A stretch of 64,000 nt of DNA from positions 9,728 to 73,727 of the forward strand of contig DASXTQ010000013.1 in NCBI GenBank assembly GCA_036505295.1, in the 5' to 3' direction. This DNA is from WS-7 sp036505295. Lineage in GTDB: Bacteria; Eisenbacteria; RBG-16-71-46; SZUA-252. Of this stretch, positions 33,036 to 40,286 are shown piece by piece. The notes beneath the pieces were generated by a model. The model searched no databases and was not told the origin of the DNA. It saw nothing but the letters and a program-made list of their open reading frames with translations. Positions within the stretch are counted from its first letter, which is position 1. Every line of letters starts with the position of its first letter. The position numbers were made by a program, and so were the translations under genes.

Positions 33036-34067
33036 CTAGCGGGCGCCGTACATGCGTTCGTAATAGTGCCGGTATTCCCCGGAGCGCACCGATTCCCACC
33101 AGGAGCGATGCTCGACGTACCAGTCGATCGTCGCCGCGATCCCGCGCTCGAACGCAACGGACGGCTGAAACCCGGTCCGCTTCGCGAGCTTGCTCATGTC
33201 GATCGCGTAGCGGCGGTCGTGCCCCGGCCGGTCGGTGACGTGCTGGATCAGGCTCTGGGGCTTCTTGAGCCTGTCCAAGATCAGACCGGTGATCTCGAGG
33301 ACCGTTTTCTCGTTCCCCGCCCCGATGTTGAAGGTCTCTCCCTCTACGTCCCGCGCGGCGAGGATCGCGAGCATCGCGGCGCAATGATCGTCCACGTGGA
33401 TCCAATCACGGGTGTTCTTGCCGCTTCCATACACAGGCATCGGCAATCCTTGCAAAGCGTTCGTGACGAAAAGCGGGATGAGCTTCTCGGGATGCTGGAA
33501 CGGGCCATAATTGTTGCTGCCGCGCGTCACGATCGTAGGAACGCCGTACGTGGCGAAGTAGGAGTAGGCGAGACGCTCCCCTCCTATCTTCGAGGCGGCG
33601 TAAGGATTCCGCGCCAGGAGCGGGGACTCCTCGTTCGCGGCGTCGCCCAGGATTTCCCCGTAGACCTCGTCGGTGCTTACCTGCAAGAACCGCCGGACTC
33701 CCACGCGTCGCGCCTCCTCGAGGAGCACGTACACGCCGAACGTGTCGGTGAGCACGAACTCGTGCGCCCTCTCGATCGACCGGTCCACGTGGGTCTCGGC
33801 GGCGAAGTTGACAACCAGGTCGCAGCCTTCCATCGCGGCGGTCACCGCCTTCGCGTCACAGATGTCTCCTTTGATGAACCGGTACCCCGGATCGCCGGAC
33901 AAGGATTCCAGGTTCGCGAGGTTTCCGGCGTAGGTGAGCTTGTCCAGGACGGTGACGCGGGAATCCGGGAACCGTTTCCGGATCACGCGGACGAAGTTCG
34001 ATCCGATGAATCCTGCGCCCCCCGGGACGAGGAAGCGGCCCCGTGCGAGGTCCGGCGCCTCAGCCAT
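33036..34067 (-). CDS. rmlB: dTDP-glucose 4,6-dehydratase
   Basis: This 343-residue SDR protein makes dTDP-4-keto-6-deoxyglucose, the precursor of dTDP-rhamnose and related sugars. It has GGAGFIGSNFVRVI, VLDKLTYAGNLANL, FAAETHVDRSI, VSTDEVYGEI, NPYAASKIGGE (catalytic Tyr and Lys), TRGSNNYGPFQHPEKLIP and FNIGAGNE, all close to RmlB. One oddity: the residue before the Gly-Gly of the nucleotide-binding loop is Pro (LVPGG) where the family nearly always has Thr. It overlaps the epimerase-like gene upstream by eight bases. Neither rmlA nor rmlD is in the window. Confidence 0.92.
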   Translation of the reverse strand: MAEAPDLARGRFLVPGGAGFIGSNFVRVIRKRFPDSRVTVLDKLTYAGNLANLESLSGDPGYRFIKGDICDAKAVTAAMEGCDLVVNFAAETHVDRSIERAHEFVLTDTFGVYVLLEEARRVGVRRFLQVSTDEVYGEILGDAANEESPLLARNPYAASKIGGERLAYSYFATYGVPTIVTRGSNNYGPFQHPEKLIPLFVTNALQGLPMPVYGSGKNTRDWIHVDDHCAAMLAILAARDVEGETFNIGAGNEKTVLEITGLILDRLKKPQSLIQHVTDRPGHDRRYAIDMSKLAKRTGFQPSVAFERGIAATIDWYVEHRSWWESVRSGEYRHYYERMYGAR

Positions 34068-34524
34068 CTTTTCGATCCCAGTCGTAGGGAATATCGTTCT
34101 TGTGAGGATCGATGCGGTACTCGTCGGGCTTGTCGTAGCGATACACCTCGGTCGGGACGTTCACGAGCATCGCGGGCTCGGTGCCGATCCCCTTCATGCC
34201 GTGCACCACGCCCGGCGGGATCGTGACGAGGATCGGGTTCTTCTCTCCCATGAAGAACTCGTTGATGAGCCCGTGGGTCGGGGATCCCTCGCGCTGGTCG
34301 TAGAGCACGACCTTCATCATGCCTTTGACGATCACGAAGTGGTCGGTCTGGACCTTGTGAAAGTGCCACCCCTTGACGACGCCCGGGTAGGCGACCGAGA
34401 CATACGACTGGCCGAAGCCCTGGAAGAAGGGGTCATCGGAGCGCAGCATTTCCATCAGGTACCCACGCTCGTCCGCGATGACCTTGAGGGGTTTCACATG
34501 AATGCCGTGAATCAGCTGCATCAA
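34060..34524 (-). CDS. dTDP-4-dehydrorhamnose 3,5-epimerase-like cupin protein
   Basis: This 154-residue protein of the RmlC cupin family has KVIADERGYLMEMLRSDD at the start, FGQSYVSVAYPGVVKGWHFH, VIVKGMMKVVLYD and PPGVVHGMKGIG, with Tyr-rich sequence near the end (VYRYDKPDEYRID). RmlC proper has about 180 residues and an RGLHFQ-type motif with a catalytic His. Here KGWHFHKVQTDHF has extra His residues, so the protein may act on another 4-keto sugar. It lies immediately before rmlB and just after ugd, overlapping both. Confidence 0.75.
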   Translation of the reverse strand: MMQLIHGIHVKPLKVIADERGYLMEMLRSDDPFFQGFGQSYVSVAYPGVVKGWHFHKVQTDHFVIVKGMMKVVLYDQREGSPTHGLINEFFMGEKNPILVTIPPGVVHGMKGIGTEPAMLVNVPTEVYRYDKPDEYRIDPHKNDIPYDWDRKDG

Positions 34525-35822
34525 GCCCTCCCCACCGAGGTGTACGTGAACCCGAGCCGCCTCACTGTCTCGGGATCGTAAATGTTCCTCAGATCCACGA
34601 TCGCCCGTCGGCGCATCACGCGGCGAATCTTGGGCAAGTCCAGCCTCCGAAATTCATTCCACTCCGTCACCAGAACAAGAACGTCCGCTCCCTTGGCTGC
34701 ATCGTATGGGTTCTCCCCGAACGTGACGCCGGAGGGAACCCCGGCGGCTCCGCGATCGACGGCCGGATCGAAGGCGCGGACCTGGACTCCTTTTCTCTGG
34801 AGCGCGCGGATCAAGTCCAGGGCCGGCGATTCGCGGAGGTCGTCGGTATCCGGCTTATAGCTCAGGCCGAGGATCGCGGCCGTGCGCGTCCCGCGTCCCT
34901 TCAGGGCGGCGAGGACCTTCTGGGTCGCGATCGCGCGCTGCGCCTTATTGGTCTCGATGACCGCACCCACGATCCGGACCGGCACCCCCGCCTTTCTCGC
35001 AAAAGCCCGAAGCGCCTCCGTGTCCTTTGGAAGGCAGGAGCCGCCGAAGCCTGGGCCGGGGTGCAGGAACTTCGGCCCGATGCGCCTATCCAGACCCATC
35101 CCTTTCGCCACGTCCCGAATGTCCGCACCGACCACCTCGCACAGATTGGCCATTTCGTTCACGAAGGAAATCTTCGTGGCCAGAAACGCGTTGGCGGCGT
35201 ACTTCAGAAGCTCCGCCGTGCGCACATCCGTGAGCACGGCTGGCGTCTCCAGAAGATAGAGTGGGGCGTAGATGCTGCGAAGGATCTTCCGCGCGCGCTC
35301 CGTGGCCGTGCCAATCACGATCCGATCCGGCCGCATGAAGTTCTCGACCGCGGTACCCTCTCGCAGGAATTCGGGGTTCGAGGCGACGTCGAACGGGATC
35401 CCACGCTTGGCATGGCGCTTCAGGATCGCGTGGACCTGGTCTCCGGTGCCCACGGGCACCGTGCTCTTCTGGATGACCAGCCGGTACGCAGGCATCGCCT
35501 TCGCGACGGATTTCGCCACGGCGAAGACCGCGCGCAAATCGGCGGTACCGTTCGGGCGCTGCGGCGTGCCAACGCAGATGAAGATCACCTCACCCCAGCG
35601 CGTCGCCTGCTCGAGCGAGGTGCTGAACCTGAGCCTCTTCTCCCGGATGTTCCGCCCGACCAAATCTTTGAGTCCGGGCTCGTAGAATGGAATCTCGCCG
35701 CGCTCCAGGAGGTCGATCTTGCTCTGATTGACATCGACGCAGAGCACCTCGTTGCCAAAGTCGGCGAGCCCCGCGCCGCTGACGAGCCCCACGTAACCGG
35801 TCCCAACCACGACGATCCGCAA
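34521..35822 (-). CDS. ugd: UDP-glucose 6-dehydrogenase
   Basis: This 433-residue protein has the N-terminal NAD domain RIVVVGTGYVGLVSGAGLAD, VDVNQSKIDLLERGEIPFYEPGL (within this: the acidic strand end and the E-P-G-L motif), FICVGTPQ, the central QKSTVPVGTGD, NPEFLREGTAVENF, and the catalytic Cys in GFGGSCLPKD, then LGLSYKPDTDDLRESPAL. It oxidises UDP-glucose to UDP-glucuronate. TTG at 35822 is chosen: AAAGGAGG lies six bases upstream and the conserved strand starts right there. The open frame extends 85 codons more, into the upstream gene, with no family features. It lies 11 bases after rmd. Confidence 0.93.
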   Translation of the reverse strand: MRIVVVGTGYVGLVSGAGLADFGNEVLCVDVNQSKIDLLERGEIPFYEPGLKDLVGRNIREKRLRFSTSLEQATRWGEVIFICVGTPQRPNGTADLRAVFAVAKSVAKAMPAYRLVIQKSTVPVGTGDQVHAILKRHAKRGIPFDVASNPEFLREGTAVENFMRPDRIVIGTATERARKILRSIYAPLYLLETPAVLTDVRTAELLKYAANAFLATKISFVNEMANLCEVVGADIRDVAKGMGLDRRIGPKFLHPGPGFGGSCLPKDTEALRAFARKAGVPVRIVGAVIETNKAQRAIATQKVLAALKGRGTRTAAILGLSYKPDTDDLRESPALDLIRALQRKGVQVRAFDPAVDRGAAGVPSGVTFGENPYDAAKGADVLVLVTEWNEFRRLDLPKIRRVMRRRAIVDLRNIYDPETVRRLGFTYTSVGRA

Positions 35823-35833
35823 CGTTCCCTCCT

Positions 35834-36808
35834 TTAACGGCCGGTCTCGCGCCGGAGCCGTTCTCGTGTGTCCCGGTATAGATCTTCGAGCGTCCGATCC
35901 ATCGGAATCTCGGGAGACCACCGAGTGTTCGCTTGAACCTTCACGGGATCGCCCACCAGGTAGTCGGCGTCCCGGGCTCGCATCCGCTCCGGATCCTGGA
36001 CGATCGTGGGCTTGAATCCCGCGACGCCGCACAAGGCGTCGAGCAAGTCGCGCAAGAGGTGCCCCCGACCGGTGCACACATTATAAGCTTGGCCCGGCGC
36101 GCCGCGCTCGAGAAGGAGCCCGTAGGCGCGCACCACGTCCCGCACGTCCCCGTAATCCCGGACTCCTTCCAGGTTTCCCACGCGCAGCTCCGCCGCCACG
36201 AGGCCGGCGTCGATCCGCGCGAGCTGATCGGCAAAGCCGGCCAGCGCGAAGCGCGGGTGCTGGCCCGGCCCGGTGTGACTGAAGGTGCGCGTTCGCACGA
36301 TCTTCAAGCGATAGGTCGCCGCGTATAGCTCGCCGAGCGAATCCTGAGCGGCTTTGCTGAGCGCGTAGGGGTTCAGCGGCTTCAGCGCGGCGTCCTCGCG
36401 GATCTTCTGCCCCGGCGCGCCCGTTCCGTAGACGTCGGCCGAGCCCACGAGGAGGACGATGCATTCCGGCGCCTCGATGCGCACGGCCTCCAGCACATTC
36501 AGGGCCCCGACCGCGTTCACGCGATAGGTGACGGCTGGATTGCCGATGGATTCGGCGCCGGAGGATTGAGCGGCGAGATGAACGATCCGGTCCGGCCGCC
36601 ATTCCCTTACCCACGCGACCACCTCATCGGAGTCGGTGACGTCGAGGCGACGATGGCTCTGGAGCGTCGCCCGGAGATCCTGGTCCGACTCGGAGGCTCC
36701 GAGCGGCACATGATCCGCGCCGTGGAGCTCCTCCTTGGGACGCTTCGCGAACTCGCGAACGAGGTGACGCCCGACGAACCCCGCGACGCCGGTGATGAGG
36801 GTGCGCAA
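35834..36808 (-). CDS. rmd: GDP-6-deoxy-D-mannose reductase-like SDR protein
   Basis: This 324-residue extended SDR has TLITGVAGFVGRHLVREF, VHLAAQSSGAESIGNP, LLVGSADVYGTG, NPYALSKAAQDSLG and TRTFSHTGPGQHPRFALAGFADQLARI (split here; the TGPGQ and FA-FA segments are typical of Rmd). It reduces the 4-keto product of GDP-mannose dehydratase to GDP-D-rhamnose. Direct coupling to gmd (4-base gap) supports this. A GDP-fucose synthase-like gene for the same intermediate is at 20954-21910. The start is TTG at 36808, the only start near the first strand. Confidence 0.82.
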   Translation of the reverse strand: MRTLITGVAGFVGRHLVREFAKRPKEELHGADHVPLGASESDQDLRATLQSHRRLDVTDSDEVVAWVREWRPDRIVHLAAQSSGAESIGNPAVTYRVNAVGALNVLEAVRIEAPECIVLLVGSADVYGTGAPGQKIREDAALKPLNPYALSKAAQDSLGELYAATYRLKIVRTRTFSHTGPGQHPRFALAGFADQLARIDAGLVAAELRVGNLEGVRDYGDVRDVVRAYGLLLERGAPGQAYNVCTGRGHLLRDLLDALCGVAGFKPTIVQDPERMRARDADYLVGDPVKVQANTRWSPEIPMDRTLEDLYRDTRERLRRETGR

Positions 36809-36812
36809 GGGA

Positions 36813-37766
36813 CTAGCGGTCCCTCCAGTACTGCAGGAGGTCGCGAAGGGTCTGCTCGAAGGGGATCGTGGGCTCCCAACCGGTCACCTTCTTGAACTTG
36901 CCGGCGTCCCCGAGCAGTACGGGCACGTCCGACGGGCGCATGCGGGCGGGATCCGGCTCGACCTTCACCTTGGCCTTCGTCATGCCGAGGAGGAGATCGA
37001 GCATCTGGCGTATCGTCCACGCGCGTCCGGAACAGATGTTGTAGACCTCCCCCGGTTCGCCTTTCTCGAGGGCGAGCCAGTACGCGCGCACGACGTCGCG
37101 CACGTCGGTGAAATCACGGCGCGCGTCGAGATTGCCGACGCGAATCACGGGCGGACGGCGCCCCTTCTCGATATCGGCGATTTGCTTCGCGAAATCCGAG
37201 CAAACGAAGACCGGGCCGCGCCGCGGGCCCTCGTGGTTGAAGCCTCGTGTCCGGATCACCGGAAGCTTGAAGCTCATGAAGTATTGGTACCCGAGCATGT
37301 CCTGCCCGACCTTGCTGACCGCGTACGGCGAGAGCGGCCGTAGCGGATTTGTCTCGCGGATGGGAAGCTCGTTCTCATACACCATCCCGTACTCCTCGCT
37401 CGAGCACGCGAGCTGGATCCGCGGCATGATATGGAGCTTCTTCACGGCCTCGAAGACATTGAGCTGCCCGATGACGTTCGTGACGAGCGACTCGGTGGGG
37501 GCGGTCCACGAAGTGGGCACGAAGCTTTGGGCGGCGAGATGGAAGATCCAGTCCGGCCGGGCTTCCTCCAGAACGTCCCGCACCGACGATGCGTCGCGGA
37601 GATCGCACTCGAACATCCGCACCTTCCCGACAAAGTGCTCGATGTTCTCGGTCCGGCTTCTCCAGCGCTGGATCCCAACGACCTCGACGTCCTTTTTCTC
37701 GCCGAGGATGTAGTCGACGAGATGGCTTCCGGCGAACCCAGTGATCCCCGTGACCAAAGCCCTCAT
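36813..37766 (-). CDS. gmd: GDP-mannose 4,6-dehydratase
   Basis: The 317-residue protein has ALVTGITGFAGSHLVDYIL, GIQRWRSRTENIEH, HLAAQSFVPTSWTAP, CSSEEYGMVYENELP, SPYAVSKVGQDML (catalytic Tyr/Lys), TRGFNHEGPRRGPVFVCSDF and RVGNLDARRDFTDVRDVVRA. These are Gmd hallmarks. It is slightly shorter than E. coli Gmd (about 370 residues), like the archaeal and thermophilic forms. It supplies GDP-4-keto-6-deoxymannose to the next gene product. Its ATG overlaps the pyrF stop codon by four bases, physically joining pyrimidine and nucleotide-sugar genes. Confidence 0.9.
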   Translation of the reverse strand: MRALVTGITGFAGSHLVDYILGEKKDVEVVGIQRWRSRTENIEHFVGKVRMFECDLRDASSVRDVLEEARPDWIFHLAAQSFVPTSWTAPTESLVTNVIGQLNVFEAVKKLHIMPRIQLACSSEEYGMVYENELPIRETNPLRPLSPYAVSKVGQDMLGYQYFMSFKLPVIRTRGFNHEGPRRGPVFVCSDFAKQIADIEKGRRPPVIRVGNLDARRDFTDVRDVVRAYWLALEKGEPGEVYNICSGRAWTIRQMLDLLLGMTKAKVKVEPDPARMRPSDVPVLLGDAGKFKKVTGWEPTIPFEQTLRDLLQYWRDR

Positions 37767-38497
37767 GATCCGGTCCTTTCGATGGAAAGACTAGAGGTGA
37801 GCGAGGCCTCGTATGCGGCCACCACGGCCTGCGGGTCTTGGGCCTCGAGGATCGGCCGCCCCACGACCACGTAGTCCGCCCCGCGCGAAAGCGCCTCCTT
37901 GAGCGATAGGGTTCGTTTCTGATCCTGCGCGGAGTCGCCGGGACCGCGGATGCCGGGCGTGACGATCAGGAATGGAGCCGCGTGCTCGAGGCGGAGCGCC
38001 TTGATCTCGAGGGGCGAGGCGATGACGCCCGCCACGCCCGCCTCGCGGCACAAGCGGGCGAGCCCGAGCACCTTCTCTTCGAGATTCGTCGCCGGGTTCC
38101 AGAGCGCCTGGAGTTCCGACCCATCCAGACTTGTGAGCATCGTGACGCCGAGGACGCCCGGCCGTGACGCCAAGGACCGCGCCGCGTCCGAGGCCGCGCG
38201 AAGCATGGCGGGACCGCCGGCCGCGTGCACGGTCAGGAGCGAAACCGGGAGCCCGTCCAGCGCCCGTACCGCCTTTTCGACCGTGGCCGGGATGTCGTGG
38301 AGCTTGAGGTCGAGTAAGATCCGCTTGCCCCGCTCGGCAAGAGCCGAGACGGCGGGCCTTCCGGCGGCGAAGAAAAGCTCCATCCCGACCTTGTACCAGT
38401 CGATCGTATCCCCGATCCGGTCCACGTGCAGGAGCGCGGATTTCAGGTCGGGGCGGTCGAGGGCGACGATGAGGCGGTCGCGCAAGGAGCCGCTCAC
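37763..38497 (-). CDS. pyrF: Orotidine 5'-phosphate decarboxylase
   Basis: This 244-residue enzyme of the class I bacterial type has LIVALDRPDL, WYKVGMELFFAAG, the catalytic Lys/Asp motif LLDLKLHDIPATV, TVHAAGG and TPGIRGPGD, with GRPILEAQDP near the end. It converts OMP to UMP, the last step of the pathway whose other genes lie upstream. The start is GTG at 38497, overlapping the pyrD stop; the stop overlaps the gmd start. The carbamoyl-phosphate synthase genes (carAB) and pyrE are not in the window. Confidence 0.94.
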   Translation of the reverse strand: MSGSLRDRLIVALDRPDLKSALLHVDRIGDTIDWYKVGMELFFAAGRPAVSALAERGKRILLDLKLHDIPATVEKAVRALDGLPVSLLTVHAAGGPAMLRAASDAARSLASRPGVLGVTMLTSLDGSELQALWNPATNLEEKVLGLARLCREAGVAGVIASPLEIKALRLEHAAPFLIVTPGIRGPGDSAQDQKRTLSLKEALSRGADYVVVGRPILEAQDPQAVVAAYEASLTSSLSIERTGS

Positions 38498-39477
38498 GAA
38501 GCGCTCCCGCGGCGCGCACGCGGCAGCACGTGCCTTCCGGCGCGGATCACGCCGCGTTCCGACGGCACGTCCAGGGCACCGATCAAATCAGCCGCGGTCG
38601 CGATGCCCGCGCGGCGCAGATATGATTCGAGCTCCTCCACGCACGCCTCGGGAAGACCCGGGTTCGCGAAGAGGGCGGTTCCCACCTGGACCGCGGTCGA
38701 GCCGACGAGGATGAACTCGACCGCGTCGGCGGGGCTCGTGATCCCGCCCATGCCGATCACGGGAATGTCCACCGCTTGAACCACCTCCCAAACCTTCGCG
38801 AGGGCGAGCGGTTTGATCGCGGGGCCCGAAAGGCCGCCGACGACGGTGCCCAGGATCGGTTTGCGCGAGATCGAGTCGACCGCCATTCCCACGAACGTAT
38901 TCACGAGCGACACGGCATCCGCGCCGCACGATTCGCACGCGGCGGCGATCTCCGCGATCCGGGTCACGTTCGGGGTGAGCTTCGCGATGAGCGGCAACGT
39001 GGTAAGGGGGCGGATCGCGGTCATGACCTCGCGAGCCATGTCGGCGTCGGTCGAATAGCGGAGCCCGTGCGGCCCGACGTTGGGACACGAGATGTTTACC
39101 TCGATCGCGTGCGCCACCCCCGCGCGGGTTACCCCCTCGACCAGCTCGCAGAACTCCCGCACGTCCTCCCCTTCCACAGAGACAACCACAGCGCAGGGAA
39201 GCTCGCGAAGGATCGGGACTTTGCTCTCGAGAAAGCCTTCCAGGCCGGGATTCTCGATCCCGATCGAGTTGAGCATTCCGGAAGCCGTCTCCACGACGCG
39301 CGGAGGCGGATTCCCGGCCCGTGCGTGGCGGGTTACGGTCTTCGTGACGATGCCTCCGATCGCGGTCAGGTCGACGAGGCGAGCGTACTCGATCCCGTAC
39401 CCGATGATTCCCGAGGCGACGAGCACGGGGTTACGGAGCGCGAGGGATCCGATGTGCACTTCGAGGTTCGGCGTCAC
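38494..39477 (-). CDS. pyrD: Dihydroorotate dehydrogenase, class 1B catalytic subunit
   Basis: This 327-residue protein has NPVLVASGIIGYG, a glycine-rich loop, SIGIENPGLEGFLE, and EVNISCPNVG with the catalytic Cys (class 1 feature; class 2 has Ser). It also has PLIAKLTPNVTRI, SLVNTFVGMAVD, GGLSGPAIKPLAL and the phosphate-binding IPVIGMGGITSPADAVEF. Class 1B enzymes use NAD via a partner PyrK, and that gene lies immediately upstream with a 4-base overlap. GTG at 39477 is chosen because the conserved first strand follows it and the stop of pyrK overlaps it. Confidence 0.94.
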   Translation of the reverse strand: MTPNLEVHIGSLALRNPVLVASGIIGYGIEYARLVDLTAIGGIVTKTVTRHARAGNPPPRVVETASGMLNSIGIENPGLEGFLESKVPILRELPCAVVVSVEGEDVREFCELVEGVTRAGVAHAIEVNISCPNVGPHGLRYSTDADMAREVMTAIRPLTTLPLIAKLTPNVTRIAEIAAACESCGADAVSLVNTFVGMAVDSISRKPILGTVVGGLSGPAIKPLALAKVWEVVQAVDIPVIGMGGITSPADAVEFILVGSTAVQVGTALFANPGLPEACVEELESYLRRAGIATAADLIGALDVPSERGVIRAGRHVLPRARRGSAS

Positions 39478-40286
39478 GGCAGCCGCTCCCAGTCCACGAC
39501 CGTCGCGTCCATGACCGGGCCCTCCACACACATCGCGGGGTAGCGGTCGCCGTTCCCGGCCGCTCCGGGGTGGAGCGGGACCGGGCACCCGCGGCAGGCG
39601 CCGACGGCGCACGCCATCGGCCCCTCGAGCGAGGCTTCGCATCGGATTCCATGAGCGTCGGCGAACGCCGCCACCTCGTGGAGAAGCCCGTGCGGACCGC
39701 AGGTGAAGATCTCGGCGCTGAGCGGGGTGTGGCCTCCGGTTTCCCATTCGCGCTTCACGAGCGTGAGCACGCTTCCGCGATACCCCACCGATCCGTCGTC
39801 GGTGGCGATGTGGAGCCTTCCGCCGCGCACGTCGCGCACGCCGTACAGCTCGCGGCTGGAGCGCGCGCCGAAGAGGAAAATGAAGGGGCGTTTCTTTTCG
39901 CGGAGCTTCCGGCCGAGGAACAGGAGCGGCGCCACGCCGCGACCGCCCGCGACGAGAATCGGCATGCGGCGGGGGCGCGGCGAAAACCCGATACCCAGCG
40001 GGCCGATAAGATCGAGCTTCTGGCCTTTCGGTTGAGACGAGAGCGCCTTCGATCCGCGCCCCACGACCGAGTAATAGATCCGGACTGCGCGGATCCCGCC
40101 GCGCTCCACGAATCCTTCCAGGCTGTAGGGCCGCCGGAGCAGGGGCTCGGATTCCGGCGAGACGCGCAGGTGGACGAACTGGCCCGGTTGGGGCCGCGTG
40201 AATCCTCGTGGCACCTTGAGCGTGAGTAGGAAATTTCCTGTGGTGAGCTCGCGGTTCTCGACGACCGAGCACGGCACGAGGTTCAT
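39474..40286 (-). CDS. pyrK: Dihydroorotate dehydrogenase B electron transfer subunit
   Basis: This 270-residue FAD/iron-sulfur subunit has FVHLRVSPESEPLLRRPYSL (the RPYSL motif binds FAD), LIGPLGIGF, ILVAGGRGVAPLLFLG for NAD binding, and the 2Fe-2S cluster Cys set CAVGACRGCPVP, with a fourth Cys in AMCVEGPV. It passes electrons from dihydroorotate via PyrD to NAD. The ATG at 40286 overlaps the stop of the TPR lipoprotein gene upstream. The frame is open upstream of it, but that part is the lipoprotein's C-terminus in another frame. Confidence 0.93.
   Translation of the reverse strand: MNLVPCSVVENRELTTGNFLLTLKVPRGFTRPQPGQFVHLRVSPESEPLLRRPYSLEGFVERGGIRAVRIYYSVVGRGSKALSSQPKGQKLDLIGPLGIGFSPRPRRMPILVAGGRGVAPLLFLGRKLREKKRPFIFLFGARSSRELYGVRDVRGGRLHIATDDGSVGYRGSVLTLVKREWETGGHTPLSAEIFTCGPHGLLHEVAAFADAHGIRCEASLEGPMACAVGACRGCPVPLHPGAAGNGDRYPAMCVEGPVMDATVVDWERLP

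Noticed and set aside
35823..36077. 85-codon N-terminal extension of UDP-glucose dehydrogenase
   Set aside because: It overlaps the end of the rmd gene and has no family features; an ideal ribosome-binding site precedes TTG 35822.
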